DNA from: Owenia fusiformis
Lineage: Eukaryota > Annelida > Polychaeta > Sabellida > Oweniidae
Direction of reading: 5' to 3'
Assembly (NCBI GenBank): GCA_903813345.2
Contig: CAIIXF020000011.1
Coordinates: 19,019,754 to 19,083,753, forward strand
Length of the DNA: 64,000 nt
Shown here: piece after piece, positions 1 through 12,341 of the stretch
How the letters are laid out: every line of letters begins with the position of its first letter
Position numbering within the stretch: the first letter of the stretch is position 1
The notes under the pieces: generated by a model
Seen by the model: only the letters and a program-made list of their open reading frames with translations
Databases searched by the model: none
What the model was told of the DNA's origin: nothing
Translations under genes and position numbers: made by a program

Positions 1-522
1 GAGAATGTGGAATAAAAGATCATGTGTTCTATGAAAATAAAGTTTGCTGAGGAAAATATGTATCAGATAGGTAATGAAGATTCACAATGCACAATGATTT
101 TGTAAAGCAGTTACCTGAAAATATTAAGTATTGAAAACAGTTTCAGGAATAAAGGACTTCACAAACTTCCATGTAGATAATTCATTTTTGATTGGACTCG
201 AGTCTGGAAATTAGAGTTTGAAATAAAGGCAAGACGAGACTTGATTGTTTAAACAATTGAAACAAGAGACACTTCGGGGTTTCAGATAAGGCAGCCTTAA
301 AGACAGTATAAGTTAAATAAAGGTGTGTCAAAATAAAGCAAATTTCCATAAAGTTCAAACCACATGTTTCACGAATGATTTCAAGGCAAAGATGTATTGA
401 TGAGAATGAAAACTACTCCATGCAACTAGAAATAACTTTCTTTTAAAGGACCACAGACGGTATTGCAACAGATTTCAGTCATATATTGGATTTTGGCTAT
501 TTTCTGAGGATTTGAACAGGTG

Positions 523-1406
523 CATACACTCCCCTCCATAAGTTTGGCAACCCTTTTTCCCCCATTGAACTACGTGTTAAAGCCTCTTTACCTTTGAATT
601 TTTATTTACTTAACCTGCATTGAAAATACTTATACTATTGATGGAACTGTAATTTTACTTTAATTCCAATACCTCCAAATTTTCTCAATTTTTTTCCTCA
701 ATTACACTAGGTCGGAAATTGATGATGAATTTGATGAATTTTTGAAAATCGACATTCCCATGTTAACCAATGGGAAATGGTAGGTTTGCCGCAAGTCATA
801 TGACAGAATATCCATCCATCCGAGTCCTTGCAAAAAATATGAGTTAGGCAGGTAATTGAATTTGCTAACTTTATTTAACAAAAAATTGATATGTTTCTTC
901 AGGTTCAACAAAGTTATAGGGCTTTAAAGTCAAAATTGTTTTTCAAAAAACCTCTCCCATTGAAATAACACAGGAGGCGAAAAATTCTTTTCAAAAATGA
1001 CTTTGAAGGGCTGTAACTTTAATATTCATCAAATAAACTAAACACTTAGTGTTCAAAAAAGTTAGACAATTCAATTTTCTATATAAACATATTTTTTGCT
1101 GAATCTTTTACTGAAAAGATATCCTGATTTCTGATTTGCCCTGAACCCTCCATTTCCCATTGGATTACATGTGAATGACGATTTTCAAAAATTCATCAAA
1201 TTTATCATCAATTTTCGACCTATTGTAAATGAGCAAAAAAATTGAGAAAATTTGGAGGTATTGGAAAAAAAGTCAAGTTACGTTTCCATCAATATTGTAA
1301 GTTATTTCATCGCCGGTTAAGTAAATAAAAATTCAAACGTAAAGAGGCTTTAACACGTAGTTCAATGGAGAAAAAAGGTTGCCAAACTTATGGAGGGGAG
1401 TGTATG
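523..1406. repeat. Long palindromic foldback element, about 880 bp
   Basis: The left end CATACACTCCCCTCCATAAG is matched by its reverse complement ending at 1406. The arms can be followed inward from 523-780 and 1150-1406. They continue, with more divergence, to a centre near 960, so almost the whole element is self-complementary. The ORF at 702-911 lies in an arm and is not a gene. Confidence 0.8.
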
Positions 1407-1931
1407 TTAGGCCAATGCATTAACTCCAGGACAAGCAATCATAGAGATTATAAAATAATTTGGACTTTAAGTCAGGGAAGGTGCAAATTTGCACCCCATC
1501 AACATGTTTTTTCTGTAATGTTGTCCTGATTTCCAGCCCTTTCCACACCTGTTTTTCAATGTTTGTTGCATCGATCACTCTGTTGCGTTTTAAATGAAAA
1601 TATGATTCATGCAGGGGTTTAAAAGATATCAATTTTGAATGACCAAAATTTAGCTGAAAACAATGGATCACATGAGTTTTCCCTATGGGAAAATAACATG
1701 GGAAATACATGTACAGTTTTCCACTTTATCCCAAATAAATAAATAACTGTGTCTCAAAACTGTGTCTCAAAGTGCAACATATTGGTGCATCAAACATTGA
1801 AAAAACATATGTGGAAAGGGCTAAAAATCAGAACAAAATTTCAGAAAAACCTTCCCTGTCTCAAAGTCCAAATTATCATCAATTGCTCAATCAAATTGCT
1901 TGATCTGGAGTTAATGCATTGGCCTAACATA
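1403..1931. repeat. Second palindromic foldback element, about 530 bp
   Basis: The left end TATGTTAGGCCAATGCATTA is answered by its inverse at 1912-1931, with arms of about 150-170 bp on each side. The centre (about 1600-1700) resembles a stretch near 49900-50030 in ZFC3H1 intron 9, which points to a dispersed family. The ORFs at 1420-1710 and 1749-1955 fall inside the arms. Confidence 0.75.
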
Positions 1932-2154
1932 TGCACCTGTTTAAATCCCCAATAAATAGCCGAAATCCAACATATGACAGTTTGAAGACCAAATAAAAAC
2001 CTTTTGCTATATAATGCTATATTAGCATTGTGATGCGTGTATTAAAACATGCGCTGTATGAACACTTTATACTCAAATATTTTAATGATTTATCCCACAT
2101 ACCCCGAAACACGAGTAGCCATAGTGACCATATTTTTCATCAAAATTAAGATGA

Positions 2155-2685
2155 GTCAACGTCGCCAACGTGCAAATGCCAATGTTTTTGCTATAAATCA
2201 AGCAACAATGGTCTGTACGACCTGTAATAAATATATAAGCAACGTTTTTATCACAAAATTCTTTGCCGGTTTTTTAAAATAATTTTCCAAATGATAGATA
2301 AAAATAATCGAATAATTGAACGGAGGGGGGGGGGGGGAGGGAAAGGAGGGGGGGGTGGAGTAATATGTCTTTAAGGTGGAAGAGATTTCCACAAATTCGT
2401 GTACTTGAAAATTGAACTCACTTACTCAGTAACTTGATGTTACAACTCTGAGAAATGAAAAATGTCTTATAGACATATTACTCCCCCCTCCGTTCAATTT
2501 TAACGTTAGATTTTAACGTTAGATTACTTTTTATATAACGTATGGTAACGTGTTTTACAAAACCAATGATGACAATAGTTTTGTGATAATTACTTCACTT
2601 ACAAGTATTTATTACAGGTCGTGTAGACCCCTGTTGGTTGATTTATAGCAAAAAATTGGCATTTGCACATTGTCGACCCTGCACT
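2155..2685. repeat. Foldback repeat with G-rich inner arms
   Basis: An arm at about 2160-2240 recurs in inverse at about 2605-2682 (GTGCAAATGCCAAT against ATTGGCATTTGCAC). An inner inverted pair at about 2317-2375 and 2470-2500 carries TTGAACGGAGGGGG and its reverse complement. A long G run lies at 2323-2357. No coding capacity is recognisable. Confidence 0.65.
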
Positions 2686-2746
2686 TTTTTAATAGATATT
2701 TTATTTTAAAACTCCACAGTTCAAAAAAATCCAAGAAGACCTGACA

Positions 2747-3839
2747 TACGAGGGGTGATCCAAAAGGCTTGGACGCCCCGCTTTAACTTTGCTATTTTCT
2801 AATATAATTACATGAAACTTTCAGATAATAAAGATAAACATCTGAACAACTTTGTGTATAAGTTTCAATAGAAAATCATATATTTTACTTATTTTTCTAA
2901 ATATTTTTTGATACCGGGTCCTTGCTACCCGGAACGGTATTTAATTATAAGAAATCTCGTCACAACTGTTATAATATGGCAAATACTTTAGGTTCAGGTG
3001 CACAACCTAACACCAGTCATGATATGACAGATATTCAGATTTTCAATCTGAGTGTCATCTGCCATCATCCTCACATATTAAGACCTACTTTTCAACATAT
3101 TTTCCACGAATTTGAACACATTTTTCATACCGCTTTACCAATGAATGAAAGATATTTATGAAACCGCCATTGTTTATGTGATACAAATGCTGCTGGAGTG
3201 CCACTCTTAACCTCATCCAATGAGTAAAAACATTTTCTTTCAACCCTCCTTTCGACTTGGAGAAAAGAAAGAAAATCACACGGAGCCATATCTAGACTGT
3301 AACGTGCCTATGGTAGTTGCTCAAGGTCAATAATAGTGAAAATATATTGTAGTATTCTTTGTTTCACTTTGATTTCTTTCATGTTCTGCATTTCAGCAGC
3401 CATCTTGGAGCAAAAATGATACCAGAATGTGGGTTGATTGTCTGATGTCATTTTCTTAGAACTTGACATATATGGCCATTGTCATATGTGACATTATGAT
3501 TAAAACACAATTAATTGGTTGCCGAGTAACCAAGGAAGTAAACTAACATGGTTTAACATTCAAAATTTAAGAAAAGATAGTGGTCAAGACTTGCAAAACA
3601 AGTCAAATAGCGGCAACATTTAAGGCTGAAAGTTGTCATGTGCGAATACCGTTCCGGGTGGCAGGGTCGCTAAATTAATAACTATCGAGAAAACTACATA
3701 AAATATATCATTTCACCATGAAATTAATACACAAAGTAGTTAGGTTGTTGGTCTTTATTATTGGAAAGTTCAAAGTAATTTTATCAAAAACCAACAAAAT
3801 TAGAGCAGGGCTTCCAAGAGTTTTGGATCACCACTCGTA
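2747..3839 (-). mobile_element. Decayed mariner-family DNA transposon
   Basis: The element starts with TACGAGGGGTGATCCAAAA and ends with a diverged inverse of this (TTTTGGATCACCACTCGTA), which are mariner-type termini. Inverted similarity extends about 200 bp inward on both sides, for example at the matching ACCGTTCCGGGT-type motifs near 2930 and 3650. Between the arms a minus-strand reading frame retains the C-terminus of a mariner transposase. The catalytic core is missing or unreadable, so the copy is inactive. Confidence 0.75.
3085..3279 (-). pseudogene. Mariner transposase C-terminal fragment
   Basis: The translated fragment ends LVKRYEKCVQIRGKYVEK just before a stop. This is the typical C-terminal signature of mariner transposases (a W/Y-E-K-C-I/V..GDYVEK-like tail). 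The upstream part is frameshifted and no DD34D catalytic residues are readable. The fragment lies inside the inverted-repeat element 2747-3839, in minus orientation. Confidence 0.7.
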
Positions 3840-4220
3840 TTCCCCCGTCCACTGCGTCTATTCATTTAGCCATTCAATTGTAAACTTTCTCTTGAAAAAA
3901 TAAATCTTCAAGATTTGTTGAATTTTCTACCAAAAATCAGCTAGATCTACCCCCCCCCTCCGTTCATTTCTTCTGATCATCCAGCGTGATTCTTATTTGA
4001 GACGATATTTAACACCTCCTGTGAAAATTTGAATGAAAAGGGCACAAAACTCTTAGTTTGAGAAGGATTTTTTCTAAACTTACAGTATTGATTGACCTGG
4101 AATGTGGAACCAATTAGAGAGACTACTTTTCCATGTTTTTCCAACACGGTTACAGTAAGAGAGTTGGCACAATGGGGAACTTTAGGGTGCACTTTCTTCA
4201 TAATTAGCCTTTTTTAATTC

Positions 4221-4370
4221 TAGATACCATATACCATATATTTTCTATTATACCATATACCATATTTTTTACAGCTCTTATACCATATACGATAAATTTT
4301 TCCCCCTCTTATACAATATACAATAAATTTTCAGCCTCTTATACGATATACAATATCTCTATACACCCCC
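4221..4370. repeat. ATACCATAT/ATACAATAT simple repeat
   Basis: Irregular tandem copies of ATACCATAT, then ATACAATATAC, are interspersed with CTCTT spacers. No gene is visible. Confidence 0.7.
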
Positions 4371-5416
4371 CCCTTTCTAGATGTATTTTTACATGTAGAT
4401 TCCAAATATGACATCAGTTTGACTGAATTTTTGATGACGTAAATCAAGATTATTTCTACTCGCATCTAGTCTATTGCCTGTGCCCTCTTGTAATTTAAAG
4501 AATTTCAGCCATGTTAATCTTTGAAAATACTTTGGCAAAGAAGAATCAAAATATAAAAGGCCACATACTTTATTAGCCAAACTAGAAGCAATCCAAGATA
4601 TACAAATGTCATTTATATACAATAGGAATATATTTTTTCAGATTTTATTGTACAATGATTTTGATTTCTTTTTTTTTAGGTTTTAGTAACACAATAAAAC
4701 AAGGAAATGGGATGTAGTTTACTAATAATTTAACCTTATAATATGATATATCATTGCATTGTATGAAAGAACTTAATCATGACTGAATAATGATAGGATT
4801 TAAAGCAATGTCCATGTTGTGCACAGGACATTAATTAACTTAGCAATTTGAACCTCTACTAATTCTAATTCACATTTTCATTAGCCTAGAATATCATATG
4901 GTTTTGTACTGAATAATGTTTTGGCATGTTTTTACTTTTTGTAATTGGTTCAAAAATTTGAAATGAATAATAATTCTAAACATTTCATGATGCCCCCTCC
5001 CCCATCCGCCGACTATAAGAGATGCACTGCAATAGTTATACATAAAATACAGGTGTAGTTATTATCCCAATTATTTACAAACTGTTACCTGACACCAGAT
5101 ATTTAGGAATATTATTACATCAGTTTTTGACACATTCAAATCACAATTGCGGTGAAACTACCTTTTCTAAATCAACATTGTCAACTTGTTTACCAACTAG
5201 TGTTTGACATTTTTACAAGTTGACATTAGCATTTTATTTCACATTTTTATATGTGCTTTACTTTTAAAGGATTTAATAGTTAGTAAGACATGACATTTGT
5301 AAACACATTGCCAAAACTAATGTTCAAATTGAACTGAAATGCTAATGCATGGAACCTCTGCCAAAAAAGTTTTCAACTTTCCACTGAATTTTATTTTTAA
5401 AAATTATGTTACATAC

Positions 5417-5660
5417 CTGTGTAGACATGTCCTGGTATATAAGTCTCTGGTGGGGGCCTTCCAGCTATCTTAATTACAAATCCATTGTCCCCTCGCGTAC
5501 GGGTTGCTGGGGTTTTGTCTTTGGATGGGTATCTATCACAAACCCCAAGTTCTGGGGTAATTTCTTCATTTCCAGTGTTTCTTTCTTGAGCAGTTGATAC
5601 ACACAATAAACACACAAATATAATCCTAAATAGTAATCCAATACCTTCCCTAGGCTTCAT
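5417..5660 (-). CDS. Spondin/reeler-domain secreted protein, first coding exon (partial gene)
   Basis: Translation from the ATG at 5660 gives 81 residues plus one base. Residues 1-26 form a signal peptide: a basic start, a hydrophobic core FRIIFVCLLCVSTA, then AQERN. The C-terminal half has C-D-R, then FVIKIAGRPPPETYIPGHVY. This matches the opening of the reeler domain of F-spondin, which has a Cys-x-Arg, then an F-x-(L/V)-x-(V/I)-x-G-x-P-x-x-Y-x-PG-x-x-Y pattern. The exon ends at a good donor (CACAG|GTATGT), phase 1, within the reeler domain. A longer reading frame extends 18 bp upstream but only from GTG, so the ATG at 5660 is preferred. Spondins are secreted extracellular-matrix proteins. 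Other reeler-domain secreted proteins remain possible because no thrombospondin repeats are in the window. Confidence 0.7.
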
Positions 5661-7018
5661 ATTTGTGGTAAATCCCACTTTGATGTGATGTTCGTCAGAA
5701 AATCATGAGATATTAGATGTATAATCCAGTGTCTGAAATGACATGCGTTCACTTCTGTGTATTCTATTCAACTGACTGGGAATCCCCAACTAAATTGATG
5801 TATTGGTTTACAACGCCATCTATATGTTGTATTCATTTTGATTCAACTTGCACAGCAAATGTAGGGGTGTGATATTAAGTTTATTTGTGATAACAGTTTT
5901 TCCTGGAATGCCAATAATAAACAAACAAGTAGAACGTTCAATTAAACAAATCAATCAATCAATACTAAAATTCAATACAATCAATTCTGGTCATCCAATC
6001 AATCAATCAACATAATTCCCAAACATATGATAAAATAAAACTCCAAACAACTGTTTATGATAGCCTGTATATGCTGTATATTCTAATATAGAGAATATTA
6101 GAGAGGGGGTGAGTATACTCCCTGTGCCCTGAATGAGACATCTATTTTTGACATATAATCTCTAATATTCATCTCATTTTCCCTTTCAACATGTATCATC
6201 TGATCAACACTATTTCATCTTTGCATATCTGTCTCATCATCAATTAGTATTTCCAATAATTTTGAACCTCAGAAGACTTAAATAATCTGATTTCAATTAT
6301 TAAACCATTTATTATTAGAACAGTTGCTTGGTATTTCTAATATCATTGATTCTTTGATGAATGATTAATTTCGATTATAATTAGTCTTGCCCCAAGTCAT
6401 TGTGACCCCTCTCCTTAAGTCATTAGATGTAGATGGGGAAGGGGAGTTAGAGGGCTGGGGGCGGGGGGGGGGGGGGTTAGGCACAGCTATTTATGATTTT
6501 TATCATAATTCATATCTCAGTAGCTATCTGATTTGTCTTTATGTTGAGCAAAAACAGATATTAATTTGGTGTCTCCATATGTTTTCAAAAAGAGGCATAA
6601 ATTTGCTCTTTATGGTCTTTATAAAATTCAAGACAAGGCATCAATCCAAGCAAAGCTTGACTGTAAAATCATTTTAGCGAGTCAATATGGTTCAAGGGTT
6701 TCCCATATTTAACATGGAATTCAATGGAATCAAACAAAACTATATTTCATTCAGAGTCTTTTTGGAAAGTTTTTCTGTCAGTTCGAGGTACATATACCAT
6801 GAATAAGAGCAATCGCAATAATGTGCCCACTGCAGCGTGAAATAAACTACCACCATAACTAATATCTTATTAACTGAACCCTCAAAGGGAAAATTATCAA
6901 CGCAAATGGTAAAACTTCCATGCATATTTTCACAGTTAGTTTTTTAGGATATTTCACAGTTATCACCATGTGTTAGTTACACTTCATTTTCAATTATGGG
7001 TTATTAGGTGCTTTCAAT

Positions 7019-7275
7019 CCACAGGGTGTTCAAAAAATAACAAAACAAATCTGGTAGTCTTGAACACCCTGTACTGGCAACCCTGATTCAAGAAAGCATC
7101 TGATGAAAATTGAGTATATGTTGGAAAATATAGGTATATTTGGCCGGTCAAAACAATAATAGAAATATGTTTTGATGGGTTTATAAATTCGATTAAATTC
7201 ATTTCTTATTCATTAACACAGGGTGTTCCGAAAATAACATATCAAATCTGTTGATCTTGAACACCCTGTACCCAC
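7019..7275. repeat. Duplicated short inverted-repeat unit (ACAGGGTGTTC)
   Basis: Two units about 200 bp apart (near 7019-7073 and 7220-7271) each contain ACAGGGTGTTC and, about 40 bp on, its inverse GAACACCCTGT. The sequence after each unit (GATTCAA.GAA..ATCT.ATGAAAATTGAG) is also shared, so the region is a tandem duplication of a small Tc1-like MITE end plus flank. Confidence 0.65.
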
Positions 7276-7740
7276 CCTGATTCAAAGAAGATCTAATGAA
7301 AATTGAGAATATATTGAAGAATACAGGTTTTATTTGGTTATAACAAACATAGAACATTTCGATGAACTTATTGATTTGATGAAATTCTTTTCTTATTTAT
7401 TATTAAGAAGATTGCATGTTTTCCTCAATATGATCATCTCAGACAATGCAACGAGCAATGTATCAATTTGAAGAGGCTCTATTAAATGAAAATATTAACC
7501 CAATTATTGCTGGAATATGCCAAGTAAATGAGATTGTTCCCAATGGAGGCACTTTATCAGTGGATAAGGAAATGTCTATAATTGTAGAATTGATCCAGAG
7601 TCGATATGATCTTTTGTAATTATAGACAGTTTAATGGTATTGAATTTGCTGTGGTGGGAGTGACACTCATAATTAGTAAAATTTGAGACTAAGGATGTGA
7701 TTATCTTTCCATTTTGCTTTTGTAGCATTTTACAGTGGCA

Positions 7741-7905
7741 CATATTTTGTATTGTATTGTAATGTATTGTAATGTATTGTATTGTATTGTATGACATGTA
7801 TTGTACTATATGACTTGCATTGTATTGTATTGTATTGTATTGTATAAATTGTATTGCATTGTATGACTTGTATTGTGTTGTATTCTTGTATTGTATTGAA
7901 TTGTG
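7741..7905. repeat. ATTGT pentanucleotide satellite
   Basis: Imperfect tandem ATTGT/AATGT copies are broken by TGACATG and TGACTTG words. A looser continuation is seen near 8560-8700. ORFs here are artefacts of the repeat. Confidence 0.85.
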
Positions 7906-8356
7906 TTTTGTTAGTACCTCAGTGTAAATACTCGCATCTGATTGGTCAATTAGCGGTCAACATTTTTGCCTGTACCCCACCTGTGCATCATGGGATATCA
8001 TATTATTGACCGCGTATGTTACTGTACTACACTTGTGAATTATGGGGAATATGACGTCATAATGTTTACAGAAAAAACATGGGAGACAGACATTTTGTAA
8101 ACGTTGATGAAAGAGATATTTTGACTTTGCTAGACGAGAAGTATAGCAAAAATACAAATAGAAACGTAAAATTAACATTAATTTACCAGTGAGTACGCAG
8201 TGATGTGCCGAAAACAGAGAGTTTAGCTACCACTGTCTTCAGATTTTCTTAAAATTATTGCTTGCGTGGTTCGGAGAAAAGATTGTGAAATGAAGCCATG
8301 ATTGATGACTGTCGTCTAAATGTATACATGTAGTATTATTTCTTCTGACTAACAAA

Positions 8357-8524
8357 ACAATTGTAGACCTCTCCATTCGGTCAGCCGTAAAAATTATATA
8401 CCTCGACTGTAAACCTTGAAACTACTGTTGACCTCGACCTTCGGTCTCTGTCAACAGTAGTTTCTTGGTTTACAGTCTCGGTATACAATTTTACCGGTTA
8501 ACCTCTGGAGAGGTCAACAATTGT
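8357..8524. repeat. 168-bp hairpin-forming inverted repeat
   Basis: The arms are about 8357-8433 and 8450-8524. The outer match is ACAATTGTAGACCTCTCC against GGAGAGGTCAACAATTGT. The inner match is GACTGTAAACC.TGAAACTACTGTTGAC against its inverse with few mismatches. The loop is only about 15 nt (CTCGACCTTCGGTCT). It is most likely a compact foldback MITE. Transcription would give a long hairpin RNA. Confidence 0.75.
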
Positions 8525-9374
8525 ATAATATCTTTGTAAAGTATTATCAAAATGATTAAGTGCAGTGTGTTATATTGTGTTATCTTGTCTTATATCATAT
8601 TGTATTGTTTTATGCTACATAGAAGTGAGCTATATTGTATTGTATTTTGTTTCAATTTGTTTATTGTATTGCAATCTATTTTATTGAATTGTACATATTG
8701 TATTGTAAAATTTAGCAGTGTAGTATAGTGTGCTTATTGCATGACATTTAACAAAATCCCTAAAATAACTTATATTGCTGCAAATTGCACACAAACTAAG
8801 AACTAAAAAAAGAAGATAAAAAAACATATTGCTCGGATGTGACTCAGTTAGAACCAACCAATACAAGATGTATTGACAACAATTTAATAGTATTCACTGA
8901 CTCGAAATTAGACTTATATCCGATAAATTCAATATCAACAGACATAAATTCAACTTTCAGTTTATCAGGTGAATCTGTGATAGTATAAATAATCTAAAAT
9001 AATCTATTAAATCTATTAGAGAGAGGTGTCTTAACATACAAAGGTAAACTTGTGCTCTATTAAGGAAATCTCCCATATCATTCCCACCAACACTTATTCT
9101 ATTGACTCAATGTAATTGAGCTGAGTATTTTTCAATGCAGGGGTACGAAAATCAAATATATCCTCACAAGTAGATCACTATGATAACATATTTATATATC
9201 AATATTTTTATTCCCTCAATAGACTCGAGAGTGAAAAAAGAATGTTCTTTTTAGCGAGAATAAATAAATCATGTTGGTCAATATTGATATTGTTTTGAAA
9301 CAGAATATTGATTACTCTGCAATCTTAAATCAGTTTTAACATGTTTCAGTATGGTTAGTCTGAGTTCAAGTACT

Positions 9375-10260
9375 TGTCTTGGATTGAATTGAACTTGACT
9401 GTATTGGATTGTATCGGATTGAACTTGATTGTATCGGATTGAACTTGATTGTAGCGGATTAAACTTTATTGTGTCATATATTGGGTTGAATTTGATTGTA
9501 TCGGATTGAACTTGATTGTAGCTGATTGAACTTTATTGTGTCATATATTGGGTTGAACTTGATTGTATTGGATTGTATCAGATTAAACTTTATTGTAGCG
9601 TATTGAACTTAATTGTGTCATATATTGGGTTGAACTTGATTGTATTGGATTGTATCGGATTGAACTTGATTGTAGTGGATTGAACTTGATTGTGTCATAT
9701 ATTGGATTGAACTTGATTTTGCTCTGTATCATATTGAACATAATTCTGTTATGTTGTTGATTGAAAAATGATTGTGTGTGTTCTGTGATTTCTTTGCTTA
9801 CTTTGTTGTGGATTTGATTTGATTGTGCTGTGAGTTGTATTGAACTCGATTGTGTTGTGTACTTGATCAAACTTGATTTTCTTTTCTTTTTAATTGAACT
9901 TGATTGTGTTGGTATTGAACTCAGTCTCGATTTGATCGTGTATTTGATGAAACTTGATTTTGTTTTGCTTTTAATTGAATTTGATTGTGCTGTGAATGGT
10001 ATTGAATTCAATCTCAATTTGATTGTGTATTTGATGAAACTTGATATTGTTTTGCTTTTAATTGAATTTGATTGTGCTGTGAATGGTATTGAACTCAATC
10101 TCGATTGTGATGTGTCTTTGACCAAACTTGATTTTGTTTTGTTTTCTATTGAACTTGGGTTGATTTGTATTGTGTTTGGTATGGATTATACTTAATTTTA
10201 TAATATTTTTGTACTCGGATTGAACAGCACTGTGCTTTGGATTGAATGAACTGCATTGTA
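9375..10260. repeat. Degenerate GATTGAACTTGATTGT minisatellite
   Basis: Nearly 900 bp are built from variants of ATTGAACTTGATTGTAT(C/T)GGATT. Higher-order segments include repeated TGTGTCATATATTGGGTTG and, after about 9930, a unit of roughly 120 bp containing TTTGATGAAACTTGATTTTG. The two long ORFs here (9583-10125 minus and 9830-10195 plus) are periodic translations of the array. Confidence 0.85.
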
Positions 10261-10505
10261 TTTTGGATGTGTTATTACTGAATACCTAAGATGTTTCTGA
10301 AACAATCAAAGGGTGAACTATTGGCTTAAATCTTTTGGCCATTCATATACCAAGCCCAGAGATAACGCCCTTTTATCAGTGCCTTTCTAGAAGCATATTT
10401 CTAGTTTGAAAATACAAAGATGTGATAGAGTATCAAAATGTTCATATACTACTTCTATCATCAACACAAGATTGAAGTATTTGGTTTGATAAACTATATG
10501 GTCGT

Positions 10506-10763
10506 TCACTTTATTCCTTGTGGATTCCACTGTCTGCAACTAAAACTATCAATATATAACACTGTATCATGAGTTTTTTCATTGATAGGTTTTTTCATTG
10601 CACTCGCATCAACACATGCAATAGCCCAATCATTTACTTCAAATGAACACAACCTCTGGCAGAGTACATTAGGGATGTTCTTTAATCTGAATGCTGCTTT
10701 CATGTATTCTTCAGTAGTAAAGCAAACCCAATGGCAAACCAAATTCTCCAATGGCATGTTCAT
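10506..10763 (-). other. Unidentified 85-codon ORF, possible gene relic
   Basis: An ATG-initiated frame of 85 residues has non-repetitive composition (FRLKNIPNVLCQRL, then VNDWAIACVDASAMKK) and a normal stop. I do not recognise a family. It has no splice-linked partner that I can find. It could be a transposase relic or chance, and I do not claim a function. Confidence 0.2.
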
Positions 10764-12341
10764 TTATTAACCCCTATGCTTCCAGCGGTTGTAGTTTTTT
10801 GCCTTGTTTTTTATATAATTGATTCGTCAAATATTTTTGTGTTTTTGTAACATTATATGAAACCATATTGAAACAATGGAACATATACGTACATCTGTGC
10901 AAACTATCATGGGGCGTTAGTTTTATGTAATGTAATCTACAGAAAATAATCTAAAGTGATTTGAATAAATTGAATTGTTGCATCCTTTTAATGGTAGGCA
11001 AGAAAGAGAAATCCATGCATTTGGACAATGCTATAAGAGGCTTCCCCCAGAACTAATAACTTAGCGCTGTTAATCAAGGAGGGTTAGCTCCCAGAATGCA
11101 ATTTTGATACTCTTTCACTTTGTTCAGTACACATACAAATCCTCAAGTTCTTGAAGGATGTCATGAACACGAAATTCAAATTTAAACAGTCACCATTTTT
11201 TAATTTCAGATTTTGAATCGTGAGTTTTGGTCTTATTACATAACAAAAAATTTAAAACACACAAGAAGTGATTGAGATATCAGTTCAAATCTTTTGGATT
11301 GCTGATTATGAATTTATAACCAGTTAATTGTCAGACAATAAAGACATTTTCATTGTTGGAAAATATTGAGATTGCATTCCGGGAGCCAATCCTCCTTCTC
11401 TATTAATGGAACATAGTATTTTATATATTTGTTGTTTATATGTAGATTAATCAACTAATAACTTTCATGATTATGTATAGTATGGCACTGTTTTTTTTAT
11501 GAGCAATGATATAAAGAACAAAGTTATTTTAGGATGGGTTAATACGATATGATGCCTGAGTGATGGATCTGCAATCAACTAATTGAACGGATATGTTGAA
11601 AAAATGTCACCATGCCTCAGTTATCTTTATTGACTTTTATTTAGGGATTTAGGGAGACTCGTGTCAGTTCAGATAACAGAATGGAATACTGAGATGCAAA
11701 TAAAAGGCATTCAGATATTAAATAAAGCAATTTGAAGATTTGAAAGCACAATACAGGAAAATCTGTATATTTGAACACATCTCAATGTCCAATTGACTTA
11801 TCATATTACTAAAAAACCTTCATAGCACTTGGTAATCTGAACTCTTTTCACTGATCCCAGTGATGAAAGGTTTTGCTGTACTGATCATTTCAATCTCAAT
11901 AATCTCAATTAAATCTGTCATAATCATTATATACAAAGCATTCTGAGCAAGCCCAAATCATTCTATTTAGAAACACCAAATATTTCTATAGAACAACACT
12001 GAATATTTTCATTCCCAGAGACGCGGCTTTTCATATTTTCTGTTCTTAACTGAGCACATTCTTTGTTGGTTAAAAATCCTTTTAGTAATTAACCAACCAT
12101 GAATACAAACCACTAAGCAAGTGTATACAGATTTTAGCCAAAATTATTGAAAATCAATAATCCTCTATGAGATAGGATTATTACTAATCCCAAGATCAGA
12201 GGGGCTGATTCCGAGTCCAGATGCTGGTATACAAGGATATGACCATATTTGGTCATTGTGAGAGATCACAGGCTCTTATCAGTTCCTTTCTAGAAGGATA
12301 TTTAATTTGAAAATAGGAATTAGCTGTGATGAGTTTCACAA

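Larger units (their letters stand above)
471..1985. repeat. Nested palindromic (foldback) element, outer copy
   Basis: The outer arms, about 471-526 and 1927-1985, are inverted repeats of each other. Both carry CATAT..TTGGATTT.GGCTATT and AACAGGTGCATA. Two further complete palindromes (523-1406 and 1403-1931) sit between the arms, end to end. This is the pattern expected from successive insertion of foldback/MITE elements into one another. No transposase is visible. Confidence 0.75.
1..5416 (-). other. Intron 1 of spondin-like gene (partial), repeat-filled
   Basis: This stretch follows the splice donor at 5416-5415 of the spondin-like first exon and continues beyond the left edge. I found no second reeler-domain exon in it. 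It is filled with nested foldback repeats (471-1985, 2155-2685), a decayed mariner element (2747-3839) and an ATACCATAT-type simple repeat near 4221-4370. A segment near 4380-4500 is repeated near 51540-51660 in the large ZFC3H1 intron, so the ORF overlapping it is repeat sequence, not a gene. Confidence 0.6.

Noticed and set aside
4389-4622. 77-aa minus ORF as second spondin-like exon
   Set aside because: No reeler similarity, and most of it is repeated near 51540-51660.
9583-10195. Long ORFs of 180 aa (minus) and 121 aa (plus)
   Set aside because: Both are periodic translations of the degenerate GATTGAACTTGATTGT array.
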